Source: Sphingomonas sp. IC081
GTDB lineage: Bacteria; Pseudomonadota; Alphaproteobacteria; Sphingomonadales; Sphingomonadaceae
NCBI RefSeq assembly: GCF_006874585.1
Contig: NZ_CP029762.1
Span: 1 to 64,000 of the forward strand
Length of the DNA: 64,000 bases
Reading direction: 5' to 3'
Positions 51,622 through 60,961 of the stretch are shown here, in pieces (positions within the stretch are counted from its first letter, which is position 1; each line of letters starts with the position of its first letter). Below the pieces are notes generated by a model, which was not told the DNA's origin, made no database searches, and saw only the letters and a program-made list of their open reading frames with translations. The translations under genes were made by a program, and so were the position numbers.

Positions 51622-54303
51622 TCAGAACGCCACGTCGAGGCGGGCGTAGTAGTTGCCGCCATTGGTGTCGTAAGGGGCGTTGCGCGAATAGACGAGGCCG
51701 CGGCTGGCCTGGAACGTCGCCTTGGCGGGGTAGGTGTTGAACAGGTTTTCCGCGCCGACCCGCATCGACAGGCCGGGGCGCAGCGCATAGGTCACGCCCG
51801 CATCCACGAAGGCGATGCCGCCGAAGTCCTGGAAGATGTCGCCGGTGGAGTTGCCGCTCGAATCCGTCCAGCCGCCGTAATAGCGCAGGCGGCCCATCAG
51901 CGAGACCTTGCCCAGCGTGTAGGTGATCGTGCCCACCGCGTTGTGTTCGGGCAGGCCGTTCTGGTACTTCACGCGGGTAGTGTCGCTCTGGGCGATCCGG
52001 CTCGAGACGACCCGGGTCTGGGTATAGCTGTAGGAGGCCGTGGCATCGAGCGTGCCGGGGCCGACCGGGTGCTTGTACGAGACCACGAAGTCGACCCCGC
52101 GCGAACGGGTGTCGTAGTCGTTGGTGAAGAAGGTGATCGTGCGATAGTCCGCCGCCTGGCTGATGCCCTGGGCGATGAGGTCGGCCTTGATCGCATCGGT
52201 CAGGACATGGCTGGGCGAGACGCTGAAGCGGTTATCGACCCTGATCTGGTAGGCGTCGATCGAGCCGGACAGGCCCATGCCGGTGCGCCAGACAAAGCCC
52301 GCCGTGGCGGTCTTGGAGGTCTCCGGCTTCAGCGCGGTGGCGCCGAAATACTGCGCAACCGGGTTGAGCGGAGAGAGGCGGCCGGTGGTGTAGAGCAGCA
52401 GCGTGGTGGTATCGAGACCCTGCGAGGTGCTGGTCGAATGGAGCTGGGCCGGGGTCGGCGCCTTGAACCCGGTCGAATAGGACCCCCGAACGGCCAGTGC
52501 CGGGGTGATCTCGTAGCGGGTCGAGACCTTGTAGTTGAAGCTGTTGCCGAAGCTCGAATAGTCCTCGTCGCGCAGCGCCGCCTCGACGCTCCACGCGCGG
52601 GTCACCGGCACCGTCACGTCGAGATAGCCGGCGTAGCTGGTCTGGCTCCACGAGCCCGCCTGAAGGTCGGAGAAGCCGGGAAAGCCGTTGGAACCGGCGG
52701 CCAGGCCATAAGCCGCGCCGGCGCCGACGGCATAGGAGGCTTTGTCACCGGCGCGGATCGTGTAGGTCTCCACCCGGCGCTCGGCACCGAAGGCCACCGT
52801 CACCGGGCTGGCGAAGACCGGCAGGGAAAGCGTGTAGACGCCGTCCGCATTGAGGTTGAACTCGCGCTGGATGTTGCGGCCGAGGTAGAAGTCCAGCGGG
52901 CTGTCCGGCCCGAGCGAGGCATTGATCGAATTGTGCAGGTAGAAGGCGGTGGCGTTCTGCCCCAGCGAGGCGGAAAGATCCCAGTGGAAGTCGCCGCCCT
53001 TGCCGCCGCGAAGCCCGCCCACGGTCTGGAAATCGGTATAGCGCACGCCTTCGCTGGGGGTGAAACCGGCGGGATAGATGGCGTTGACGTCGAAGCCGGG
53101 GAAGGCGGCGGTCTGTTTGTAGACCGACGTGGTGGTCGCCGGGTTGCGCCAGTTGATGTCGGACCAGCCCTTGCCCTTGCCGAACGTGCCGAAGCCGTAG
53201 ATTTCCATGTCCTCGCCGATCGGCTCGGCGGCGTCGGCGGCGAACTTGATCGTCTGGAGCTGCGGATTGCCCCAGCGCTGGACCGGGGCCTTCACGGCGA
53301 TGCCGGTGGAATTCGCGAAATCGATGGCGTCCTGGCGCTGCTGGCTGCGCGAGGTCGGGTTGGTGTCGGCAAATTCGCCGGTCACCACGAAGTGGCCGCC
53401 GCCGGGCAGGGCAAAGCCCGCGCGGCCGCCCAGCTGCACCTGCCCGCCGTCGCCCTTGTAGTACTGCGAGCCTTGCGCATAGGCGGAAAAGCCCGGCTTG
53501 GTGTCGAACATGACGTTGATGACACCGGCAATCGCGTCCGATCCGTACTGGGCCGAGGCGCCGTCGCGCAGCACTTCGACATGGCCGATCGCGAAGGAGG
53601 GGATCTGCGCCAGGTCGGTTGCCTGGGCGCCACTGTTGAGGAACGAGGAGCGGTGGAAGCGCTTGCCGTTGACCATCACCAGCGTCATGTCGGGCGAGAG
53701 GTTGTTGAGCGAGGCGGGGCGGATGAATTCCGGGCCGTCGGAGGCGGGCAGCTTCTGGACGATGAAGGCGGGGACAAGCTGCGTGAGCTTCTCGTCGAGG
53801 CGGGCGGTCACGGTGGCCCTGACCTGCTCCTGGGACAGCGTGTCGACCGGGGAGAGCGCGGTGAACACCGTCTGTGCCTGCGCGCGGGTGCCGGTGACGA
53901 TGATGTCGGAGGCGTCTTCCTCGGCGGGAAGGGTGCTGCGGCCGCCGCGCGGGGCGGGCTCGGAACGGTCGTCCTCGAGGCCGAGGATCACGGTCCTGCC
54001 GTCGTCCTTTTTCACCGCAAGGCCGCTGCCGGCAATCAGGCGGGACAGCGCAAGCTGGCGCGGCATCCGGCCATTGAGCGCGGGCGCGCGCTGGGCGGCG
54101 ATGGTGGCGCTGGGGAAGAAGATCTGCACTTTGGCCTGGCGGGCAAACAGCGTCAGCGCGCTCGACAGCGGCTGGGCGGGAATGGCGAAGGCAGGCTGCT
54201 CGGCAGCCATGGCAGGCGCCGCGAAGGTGGCGGATGCGGCGCAGACAGCAGACGTGGCAAGCAACGCCGCGAAAAGCGGCGCGCGGCGAAACCGTGCGGA
54301 CAT
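51622..54303 (-). CDS. FecA-type TonB-dependent transducer/receptor
   Basis: 893 aa from ATG 54303. After the signal peptide (ending APAMAAE) an STN domain (about 38-95: FAIPAQPLSSALTLFARQAKVQIFF, LIAGSGLAVKKDDGRTVIL) precedes the TonB box (DIIVTGTRA), plug (VEVLRDGASAQYGSDAIAGVINVMF) and barrel ending RLDVAF. The STN domain signals to FecR. It is the third gene of a sigma factor-FecR-receptor set and is coupled to the PLP enzyme. Confidence 0.93.
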   Translation of the reverse strand: MSARFRRAPLFAALLATSAVCAASATFAAPAMAAEQPAFAIPAQPLSSALTLFARQAKVQIFFPSATIAAQRAPALNGRMPRQLALSRLIAGSGLAVKKDDGRTVILGLEDDRSEPAPRGGRSTLPAEEDASDIIVTGTRAQAQTVFTALSPVDTLSQEQVRATVTARLDEKLTQLVPAFIVQKLPASDGPEFIRPASLNNLSPDMTLVMVNGKRFHRSSFLNSGAQATDLAQIPSFAIGHVEVLRDGASAQYGSDAIAGVINVMFDTKPGFSAYAQGSQYYKGDGGQVQLGGRAGFALPGGGHFVVTGEFADTNPTSRSQQRQDAIDFANSTGIAVKAPVQRWGNPQLQTIKFAADAAEPIGEDMEIYGFGTFGKGKGWSDINWRNPATTTSVYKQTAAFPGFDVNAIYPAGFTPSEGVRYTDFQTVGGLRGGKGGDFHWDLSASLGQNATAFYLHNSINASLGPDSPLDFYLGRNIQREFNLNADGVYTLSLPVFASPVTVAFGAERRVETYTIRAGDKASYAVGAGAAYGLAAGSNGFPGFSDLQAGSWSQTSYAGYLDVTVPVTRAWSVEAALRDEDYSSFGNSFNYKVSTRYEITPALAVRGSYSTGFKAPTPAQLHSTSTSQGLDTTTLLLYTTGRLSPLNPVAQYFGATALKPETSKTATAGFVWRTGMGLSGSIDAYQIRVDNRFSVSPSHVLTDAIKADLIAQGISQAADYRTITFFTNDYDTRSRGVDFVVSYKHPVGPGTLDATASYSYTQTRVVSSRIAQSDTTRVKYQNGLPEHNAVGTITYTLGKVSLMGRLRYYGGWTDSSGNSTGDIFQDFGGIAFVDAGVTYALRPGLSMRVGAENLFNTYPAKATFQASRGLVYSRNAPYDTNGGNYYARLDVAF

Positions 54304-54395
54304 GGATGAACGACCCCTTTGACAGGCGCCGACCGGCGCCTCTGCCTTTCCAGACGATCCGGCCGGGCCGAACCGCCAAGCGGCGCCGAAATTTT

Positions 54396-55376
54396 TCAGC
54401 GTGTCAGCACGAAGCCGCCGCCGCTGGGGGTGGCGCGGATGCCGAGGCCCAGATCGAGCGCGGAGAGGAACGCGGCCGGATCGGTCGAGGTGAAGCGCCC
54501 GCCGACCGGGATGCCGGTCAGTTCGGGATCGGCGATCAGGATCTTGCCCGTGAGGTAGCGGTTGTACTCCTGCACGGCGGTCTGCAGCGGCTGGTTGTCG
54601 AACACGATCTCGCCCTGCTGCCAGGCCAGCGTTGCCGCCAGGCGCTGCGGGCTGGCGGGGCGGACGGTGGGCCGGGCGGCGGAGAGCAGCAGCCCCTCGT
54701 TGGCGGCGGCGACCTGGCCGGGCGCATCGATAGTGCTTTGCCCGCTCCCCGCCAAGGCCCGGCCGGCGAGCACGGTGACGTCCATCGCCTCGGGCTGGAT
54801 GCGGACGTTGAAGCGCCCGGCCGAGAGCAGGGCGACCTGGCCGTCGCCGTGGACGCGGGCGGCAACACCGGCCCGCAAGTCCAGCGCCACTTCGCCGCGC
54901 AGGATCCACAGGCTGCGTTCGCTCTCGGAAAACCGCCATTGCAGCTGGCTGTCGGTGTTCAGCATGGCGTGGCTGCCATCGGGCAGGATCAGGCGCTTGC
55001 TTTGCCCGACATCGGAGCGAGCGCTTTGCCAGGCATAGGCCCGCGTGGTGACGCCGCCGGCGGCCAGCAATCCGGCGAGGCCGATGCCGCCGAACGCGGC
55101 CAGCGCCCGGCGCCGCGACAGGCCTTGAGCCGGTGCGGTGCCGTGTGCGGGGGCATGTGTGGGGGCATGGACATCGGCGGCCCCGGCGCGGTCCGGTGCG
55201 GCTGCCCGCCAGACCGAGAGCGCGCGGGCGAAGGCGATGGCATTGCCGGGCGCGGCGCCGCGCCATGTCTCGAAAGCCGCTTCATCGATCGTGCCGGCCT
55301 CATGGCGGGCGAGCCAGACCGCCGCTTCGCCGGTCGCCTTGCGGCGCCGATGCCGTTTCTCGTCGAAGATGCTCAT
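54396..55376 (-). CDS. fecR: FecR-family anti-sigma/signal transducer
   Basis: 326 aa. N-terminal DUF4880 (EAAVWLARHEAGTIDEAAFETW), then one transmembrane segment with a Tat-like LSRRRALAAFGGIG preface (about 87-106), the FecR domain (SKRLILPDGSHAMLNTDSQLQ, ERSLWILRGEVALDL) and a DUF4974/STN-like C-terminal part (QPLQTAVQEYNRYLTGKILI). The linker APTHAPAHGTAPA arises from short DNA repeats. It holds the sigma factor until the receptor binds its ligand. Confidence 0.92.
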   Translation of the reverse strand: MSIFDEKRHRRRKATGEAAVWLARHEAGTIDEAAFETWRGAAPGNAIAFARALSVWRAAAPDRAGAADVHAPTHAPAHGTAPAQGLSRRRALAAFGGIGLAGLLAAGGVTTRAYAWQSARSDVGQSKRLILPDGSHAMLNTDSQLQWRFSESERSLWILRGEVALDLRAGVAARVHGDGQVALLSAGRFNVRIQPEAMDVTVLAGRALAGSGQSTIDAPGQVAAANEGLLLSAARPTVRPASPQRLAATLAWQQGEIVFDNQPLQTAVQEYNRYLTGKILIADPELTGIPVGGRFTSTDPAAFLSALDLGLGIRATPSGGGFVLTR

Positions 55377-55460
55377 GGTTCCGGATGCGGTAAGTTCAAA
55401 GGCCGGAACAGAAGACGAGCGGCGCGTGCAAACCCGCCAAGTCCGCGGCCGATTTATTTT

Positions 55461-56024
55461 TTACCGCTGGCGCCGCGCCTGGGCTTCGCCGGCACCGGGC
55501 GGTTCCGCCTCCGCGTCGAGACGGGCGCGGGAGAGCAGTTCGATGGCGCGGGCCAGCCGCTTTTCGTACGTCGACAGGCTGATGCCGAGATCCCGCGCGA
55601 TCGCCCGCGAGGATTCCCCCTCGATCCGGCGGCGGACAAAGACGGTGCGGCAGCGTTCCGGCAGGCCGGCGATCAGCTCCGCCACCCGGCGCAGCCCGTC
55701 GCGTCCCGCGATGATGCGGTGCTGGTCCGGCGTGTCGTCGGCGAGGGCGAGGTGATCGACGTCGGCGAGCTGCCGGAAATCGACGATGCGCTGGCGGCGC
55801 ATCCGCTCGATGGCGATATGGCGCAGCATGCGGATCACGTAGGCGCGGGGATTGTCGATGGCGGCCCAGCCGTCCAGCGTGAAGAGCCGGGCGAATGCCT
55901 CCTGCACAAGGTCCTCGGCCTCCTCGCGCGCGCCGCAGATGCGCAGTGCGGCGGCGAGGAAGCGGCCTTCGTGGGGAAGCACCTCATCGGCGAACCAGAT
56001 GTCGATCGGGCGAATGACAGGCAC
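55461..56024 (-). CDS. fecI: FecI-like ECF sigma factor
   Basis: 187 aa. Region 2 (REEAEDLVQEAFARLFTL, NPRAYVIRMLRHIAIERMRRQR) and region 4 (GLPERCRTVFVRRRIEGESSRAIARDLGISLSTYEKRLARAIELL) of FecI-type sigma factors. First gene of the cluster. It should direct transcription of the receptor operon when released by FecR. Confidence 0.93.
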   Translation of the reverse strand: MPVIRPIDIWFADEVLPHEGRFLAAALRICGAREEAEDLVQEAFARLFTLDGWAAIDNPRAYVIRMLRHIAIERMRRQRIVDFRQLADVDHLALADDTPDQHRIIAGRDGLRRVAELIAGLPERCRTVFVRRRIEGESSRAIARDLGISLSTYEKRLARAIELLSRARLDAEAEPPGAGEAQARRQR

Positions 56025-56128
56025 GGGAGAACCGGTGAAGCTTGCGGGACGGCGGCTCTCCTATGGCCTGCCGGTGTCAGATCGATGACGGTGGGACGGT
56101 TGCGGCCCGGTCAGCCCCTGCGGCCCGG

Positions 56129-57457
56129 TCAGTCCTTGCGGCGGAGCGCGGTCAGGTCGATGCCGTGCTTGTTGACCTTGTAGTAGAAGGTCTTGCGCGG
56201 CAGATCGAGTGCGCGGATGGCCGCACCGATCTCGCCGCCCGCCGCCTGCACGGCGGCGATGATCTCGTCCCGCTCGAAGGCATCGACCCGTTCGGTCAGC
56301 CCCTTCGCCGCACCGGGGGCAGGGGCGGGATCGCCCAGTCCCAGCACGAACTGTTCGGCGAAATTGCCGAGCTCGCGCACGTTTCCGGGCCAGTCGTGCC
56401 GTTCGAGCATGGTGCGCAGCGGCGCGGTGATCACCGGCAGGTCGCGGCCGAGCCGCCGGGCGGCATCGCCCGCGAAACGGGCGAACAGGGCTGGAATGTC
56501 CTCCCGCCGCTCGCGCAGCGGGGGGATGCTGAGGCGCATCGCGGCGAGCCGGTAGAACAGCGGCGCCAGCAGCGCCGGCGGCGGCCCTTCCGCGGCGTTC
56601 TGGCTGGTCGAGATGACACGTATGTCCACTGGCACGGCCTCGTCGCGGCGGCGCAGCACGCGCTGTTCGGCAAAGGGCAGCAGCCGTTCCTGCAGATGGG
56701 ACGGGGCGCGGTCGACGTCGTCGAGATAGAGCGTGCCGCGATGCGCGGCGGCCAGGCCGGGTTCGGCATGGCCGCTGGCGGTGAACAGCGGATCGGCCAG
56801 CGCCTGCGGCATCGCGGCGCAGGCGATCGGCAGGAAACGGTGGCGCGCGCGCTTGCCCGCGCGGTGGATCAGGCGCGCCAGCAGGTCCTTGCCGGTGCCG
56901 GTCTCGCCTTCGATGAACAGGTCGATATCGGCATTGGCGAGCACCGGGATCATCTCGCGCAGGCGGCGGATCGCGGGATTTTCACCGAGGAACAGCGGCG
57001 CGTCGTCGGCTTCGGCAAGGCTGCGCAGGTGGCGGTTTTCCAGCGTGAGACCGCGCGCGGTGGCGGCGCGCCGAACGGCCGCGATCAGGGCGTCCGGGGC
57101 GAAGGGCTTGGTCAGGAAGTCCCAGGCCCCTCCCTTGAGCAGCTGCACCGCCATCGCGATGTCACCGTGCCCGGTCACGAGGATCACCGGCAGTTCGGGA
57201 TCGCGGTCATGGAGCTGGCGAAACAGGTCGATGCCGGAGATGAGCGGCATGCGCACGTCGGTGACCACCACGCCCGGCCAGTCGGCGGTGATGGCGGCGA
57301 GCGCCGGGGCGGCGGCGGCAAAGGTCTCCACCGCGAAACCCGCCAGCCGCAGCAATTGCGCGGTGGCGCGGGCGAGGTCGGCATCGTCCTCGACCAGCGC
57401 GACGCGGGGGGCATCGCGGTTTTCGGAAGGGCTGGCGGGAAGGGGGCTGTCGGTCAT
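56129..57457 (-). CDS. dctD: DctD-like response regulator lacking the GAFTGA loop
   Basis: 442 aa. REC with Asp67 (VVVTDVRMP); AAA+ with Walker A GETGTGKD and Walker B TLYLDDVD; Fis-type HTH (AIRALDLPRKTFYYKVNKHG). Between Walker A and Walker B, where sigma54 activators carry GAFTGA, the sequence reads LADPLFTASGHAEPGLAAA: the loop motif is absent. It shares one base with the kinase stop (TGATG). It probably regulates dctA but not by the usual sigma54 remodelling. Confidence 0.85.
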   Translation of the reverse strand: MTDSPLPASPSENRDAPRVALVEDDADLARATAQLLRLAGFAVETFAAAAPALAAITADWPGVVVTDVRMPLISGIDLFRQLHDRDPELPVILVTGHGDIAMAVQLLKGGAWDFLTKPFAPDALIAAVRRAATARGLTLENRHLRSLAEADDAPLFLGENPAIRRLREMIPVLANADIDLFIEGETGTGKDLLARLIHRAGKRARHRFLPIACAAMPQALADPLFTASGHAEPGLAAAHRGTLYLDDVDRAPSHLQERLLPFAEQRVLRRRDEAVPVDIRVISTSQNAAEGPPPALLAPLFYRLAAMRLSIPPLRERREDIPALFARFAGDAARRLGRDLPVITAPLRTMLERHDWPGNVRELGNFAEQFVLGLGDPAPAPGAAKGLTERVDAFERDEIIAAVQAAGGEIGAAIRALDLPRKTFYYKVNKHGIDLTALRRKD

Positions 57458-59265
57458 CAGGCAAGTCTCAGACGCAGTTCGAACGTGGCGCCGCCGATTC
57501 CCGGCATCGTGTCCGGCATCGCGCCCGGAATCGCGTTCCGTACGGCTTCATCGGGGAGCAGGCGCAGGGAGCCGCCGAACTCCTGGGCGATGTCCTGGGC
57601 GATGACGAGGCCCAGGCCCAGCCCCAGCCCTTCGGCGCGGCTGGTGGCAAAGGGAGTGAACAGGCGGGCGGCGATCTCGGGGGCGATGCCGGGGCCATTG
57701 TCGGCAATGACGAGGCGCAGGGCCTGCGCCTTGCCGTCCTCGTTCTCCTCGAGCGCCAGCGTGATCCTGATGCGCGGATCGGGGTGTCCGGCCAGCGCCT
57801 CGGTGGCGTTCTGCAGCAGGTTCACGAGGATCTGTTCGATCCGCACCTTGTCCCCCCGGACAACGAGGCCGGGGGGAATGTCCGGTGTCTCGTAGCGCAC
57901 GGCGGCCAGCCGTTCCTTGAGCAGCAGGCGGGCACCGTCGAGCCCATCTGCCAGCAGCACCGATCCTGCCCCGCCTCCTGCGCCGCTACCCTCTCCGGCA
58001 ATGCCCTTTCGCGCGAACCCGCGAAGCTGCGCGGTAATCACGCCGATCCGCTCGGCAAGCCGGTCGATCGCCGAGAGGTTCTCGCGCACCTCGTCGCTGG
58101 CACCCTGGTCGAGCAGGTGGCCCGCCGAAGCCGCATAGTTGCGAATGGCGGTCACCGGCTGGGCGGTTTCATGCGCGACGCTTGCCGTCACCTGGCCCAG
58201 CGTGGCGAGGCGGTTGGCGAGACGCAGTTCCTCGCGCAGGAGCGCGGCGCGGTGTTCGAGCGCGGCGCGCTCCTCCATCTCGCGGCGCAGTTCGGCGGTC
58301 CGCTCGGTCACCGCGGCTTCGAGCAGGGCAGTGCGTTCGCGGCGGCGGCGGTTGCGCTGCGCCAGCCACCAGACCGCGCCGACGGCCAGCAGCGCCAGCA
58401 GCGCGGCCATGATCTGGGCGCTGCGCATCGGCGTCGTCACCGCGACGCGGATCGGCAGGGCGAGGTTGACCCGCCAGCCGTCGCGGCTGGGCGGGCTGCT
58501 GGCCAGTTGCAGGGCGCCGGCGCGCTCGCCCATGCGGACCAGCCCCTCGCGGTCGATCGTGTAGGGCGTGGGCTTCAGCCCCGGCGCGCCGATGTCGGCG
58601 GCCACGGCCTGCTGCGCCGCGGTGCCGATCGGCGCGGTCATCGCGAAGCGCCAGGCATCGCGGCTGGTGACGAGGATCACGCCGTCGGCATTGGTCACGA
58701 AGGTCTCGCCGCCGGCGGTGCGCCACTGCGCCTCGATCCGGTCGAAATCCAGCTTGATGACAAGCACGCTGCTGCCGGCCACCTTGCGGGCCAGGTAGAG
58801 CCCGGGGTGATGGCTGACCGTGCCCAGCGCGAACTGCGCGCCGCCGCCGCTGCGCATCGCGTCGCGGTAGTAGCGCCGGAAGCGATAGTCGCGCCCGCTG
58901 AAGCTCTCGCGGCGGTTCCAGTTGCTGGCGGCCACCGAAAAACCGTCCGGCCCGATGAGGTAGATGGCCGAGGCGCCGATGCGGTTGGCAAAGGTCTCGA
59001 ACTTGGCGTTGAGCCGCTTGACCGCGCCTGGCTGGGCCCGCGCGGCGGCGATCACGTCGCGGTCGTCGGCCAGCGCTTGCGGCAGCAGGCGGAAGCGGGC
59101 GATCTCGCTGTCGAGTAGGGCCTGTCGCAGGCGCGCGTCGGCGGCGACCGAGGCCGCGAAGGCGGCCGCGGAGCGGCGGCGCACCACTTCGCCCGCCACG
59201 CTGCCCGCAACAAGGGCGGCGGCGAGTGCGGCGACAAGCCAGTAGAGACCATGGCGGCGATTCAC
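57457..59265 (-). CDS. dctB: DctB-like sensor histidine kinase
   Basis: 602 aa from GTG 59265. TM helices near 5-25 and 285-305 enclose a periplasmic double-Cache-type domain (RRRSAAAFAASVAADARLRQ, AIYLIGPDGFSVAASNWN, FRRYYRDAM). The cytoplasmic part has the DctB-type H box GQVTASVAHETAQPVTAIRNYAASA, the N box NLLQNATEAL and the DNGPGIA/GLGLGLVIAQDIAQEFGG ATPase motifs. It senses C4-dicarboxylates outside the inner membrane; the dctA gene is divergent. Confidence 0.92.
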   Translation of the reverse strand: MNRRHGLYWLVAALAAALVAGSVAGEVVRRRSAAAFAASVAADARLRQALLDSEIARFRLLPQALADDRDVIAAARAQPGAVKRLNAKFETFANRIGASAIYLIGPDGFSVAASNWNRRESFSGRDYRFRRYYRDAMRSGGGAQFALGTVSHHPGLYLARKVAGSSVLVIKLDFDRIEAQWRTAGGETFVTNADGVILVTSRDAWRFAMTAPIGTAAQQAVAADIGAPGLKPTPYTIDREGLVRMGERAGALQLASSPPSRDGWRVNLALPIRVAVTTPMRSAQIMAALLALLAVGAVWWLAQRNRRRRERTALLEAAVTERTAELRREMEERAALEHRAALLREELRLANRLATLGQVTASVAHETAQPVTAIRNYAASAGHLLDQGASDEVRENLSAIDRLAERIGVITAQLRGFARKGIAGEGSGAGGGAGSVLLADGLDGARLLLKERLAAVRYETPDIPPGLVVRGDKVRIEQILVNLLQNATEALAGHPDPRIRITLALEENEDGKAQALRLVIADNGPGIAPEIAARLFTPFATSRAEGLGLGLGLVIAQDIAQEFGGSLRLLPDEAVRNAIPGAMPDTMPGIGGATFELRLRLA

Positions 59266-59290
59266 CCCCCGGACGGTAGCCGCAGTGGCA

Positions 59291-59316
59291 GCGATGTGCA
59301 AATTGTTGCACATCGC
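59291..59316. promoter_or_regulatory. Palindromic operator between dctB and dctA
   Basis: GCGATGTGCAA (59291-59301) and TTGCACATCGC (59306-59316) are a perfect 11-bp inverted repeat with a 4-bp centre; a further GTGCAATGTGC half-site pair follows at 59321-59331. It is the best candidate for the DctD-like binding site, about 185 bp before dctA and 26 bp before dctB. Confidence 0.6.
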
Positions 59317-59499
59317 TGCAGTGCAATGTGCCGATTTCCGCCCATCGCCATCGCCGGCTCCGCCGCGAAGTGCCCGGAATCCGGCGGTTTAAATGGATTG
59401 CAAAAATGTCTTTGGCCGCAGCGTGGAATCGAACAGCCTTGGCCCAGCCCGCGATAAGCATAAGTCTTGCGCGTGCAGAGAGAGGAAGAAAGGCCTGCC

Positions 59500-60837
59500 A
59501 TGCACACCCCATTGCCCGATACGCACGAGTCCGCCGCGCCCCGCCGCTGGTATGCTCATCTCTACGTGCAGGTGCTCATCGCCATCGCGGCGGGTGTCAC
59601 CATCGGCCACTTCGCGCCCGCCACGGGCGAGGCGCTGAAGCCGCTGGGGGATGCGTTCATCAAGCTGGTCAAGATGGTGATCGCCCCGGTCATCTTCCTG
59701 ACCATCGTCACCGGCATCGCCTCGATGCGCGATCTGCGCGCGGTCGGCCGGGTGGCAGGCAAGGCATTTGCCTATTTCTTCTTTTTCTCGACCCTGGCGC
59801 TGATCGTCGGGCTGGTCGTGGCGAACGTGGTTCGCCCCGGTCACGGCCTGAACATCGATCCTGCCACGCTCGATGCCTCGAAGGTCGCACTCTTCTCCGA
59901 GAAGGCACACGAAACGACGATCACCGGGTTCCTGACGGGCATGATCCCGGACACGTTCCTCTCGTCCATGACCGAGGGCAATATCCTTCAGGTCCTGGTG
60001 ATCGCCATCCTCTTCGGCATTTCGCTGGCCATGCTGGGGGACCGCGGCGCGCCCGCGCTCTCGCTGCTGGAAACCGTCTCGATGGTGTTCTTCAAGCTGG
60101 TGTCGATCGTCATGAAGGCGGCGCCGGTCGGTGCGTTCGGCGCGATGGCCTTCACCATCGGCAAGTACGGGGTGGGCAGCCTTGCCAACCTCGCCGGGCT
60201 GGTGGCGACCTTCTACGTCACGTCCGCGCTGTTCGTGGTGGTGGTGCTGGGCGTGGTGGCGCGGCTTGCCGGGTTCTCGATCTTTGCGCTGATTTCCTAT
60301 CTCAAGGCCGAATTGCTGCTGGTGCTGGGCACCTCGTCCTCGGAAAGCGCGCTGCCCTCGCTGATGGAGAAGATGGAGCGCGCGGGCTGCCCCAAGAGCA
60401 TCGTCGGCCTGGTCGTGCCGACCGGCTACAGCTTCAATCTTGACGGCACCAACATCTACATGACGCTGGCGGCGCTGTTCATCGCCCAGGCCTGCAACGT
60501 GGAACTGACGCTGGGCCAGCAGGTGCTGCTGCTGGGCGTTGCGATGCTCTCGTCCAAGGGCGCGGCGGGCGTGACCGGCGCCGGTTTCATCACGCTGGCG
60601 GCCACGCTCTCCATCGTGCCCGCGGTGCCGGTGGCGGGCATGGCGCTGATCCTGGGGGTCGACCGGTTCATGTCGGAGTGCCGCAGCCTGACGAACTTCA
60701 TCGGCAATGCGGTGGCAACCGTGGTGGTCTCGCGCTGGGAAGGCAAGCTCGATACCGCGCGCTTCAGGGCCGTGCTTGCCCAGCGCGACCCCGCTGCCGC
60801 CGAGCCCGTCGCCGCCGAGAACCGCGCCCTCGTCTGA
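59500..60837 (+). CDS. dctA: C4-dicarboxylate transporter DctA
   Basis: 445 aa, DAACS family, inner membrane. Motifs: FIKLVKMVIAPVIFLTIVTGIASM, SSSESALPSLMEKME (substrate hairpin), PTGYSFNLDGTNIYMTLAALFIAQACN and SKGAAGVTGAGFITLAATL. It imports succinate, fumarate and malate with protons or sodium. The start at 59500 follows AGGAAGAAAGG. Confidence 0.96.
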   Translation: MHTPLPDTHESAAPRRWYAHLYVQVLIAIAAGVTIGHFAPATGEALKPLGDAFIKLVKMVIAPVIFLTIVTGIASMRDLRAVGRVAGKAFAYFFFFSTLALIVGLVVANVVRPGHGLNIDPATLDASKVALFSEKAHETTITGFLTGMIPDTFLSSMTEGNILQVLVIAILFGISLAMLGDRGAPALSLLETVSMVFFKLVSIVMKAAPVGAFGAMAFTIGKYGVGSLANLAGLVATFYVTSALFVVVVLGVVARLAGFSIFALISYLKAELLLVLGTSSSESALPSLMEKMERAGCPKSIVGLVVPTGYSFNLDGTNIYMTLAALFIAQACNVELTLGQQVLLLGVAMLSSKGAAGVTGAGFITLAATLSIVPAVPVAGMALILGVDRFMSECRSLTNFIGNAVATVVVSRWEGKLDTARFRAVLAQRDPAAAEPVAAENRALV

Positions 60838-60872
60838 CCGCTTGCACGCGCCGCTCGCGGGAGAGCAAGCGG
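60838..60872 (+). promoter_or_regulatory. Hairpin after dctA
   Basis: CCGCTTGC (60838-60845) pairs with GCAAGCGG (60865-60872), starting one base after the dctA stop codon; no T tract. It may act as a weak terminator or 3'-end stabiliser before the porin gene. Confidence 0.45.
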
Positions 60873-60961
60873 CGCGCCCGACCTGAAGCCGGCGCCGAGG
60901 CCGGCCTGATTTCCGCCTGAACCAAGACGGGGCAAAAGCCCCGCACAGGATCCCCCCGAAC

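Noticed and set aside
54304..55266. Upstream extension of the FecA-type receptor frame
   Set aside because: It overlaps the FecR gene out of frame; the signal peptide and STN domain start at 54303.
59317..59499. Sigma54 promoter of dctA
   Set aside because: Candidates such as TGGAATCGAACAGC have GG-to-GC spacing off by one, and the regulator lacks GAFTGA.
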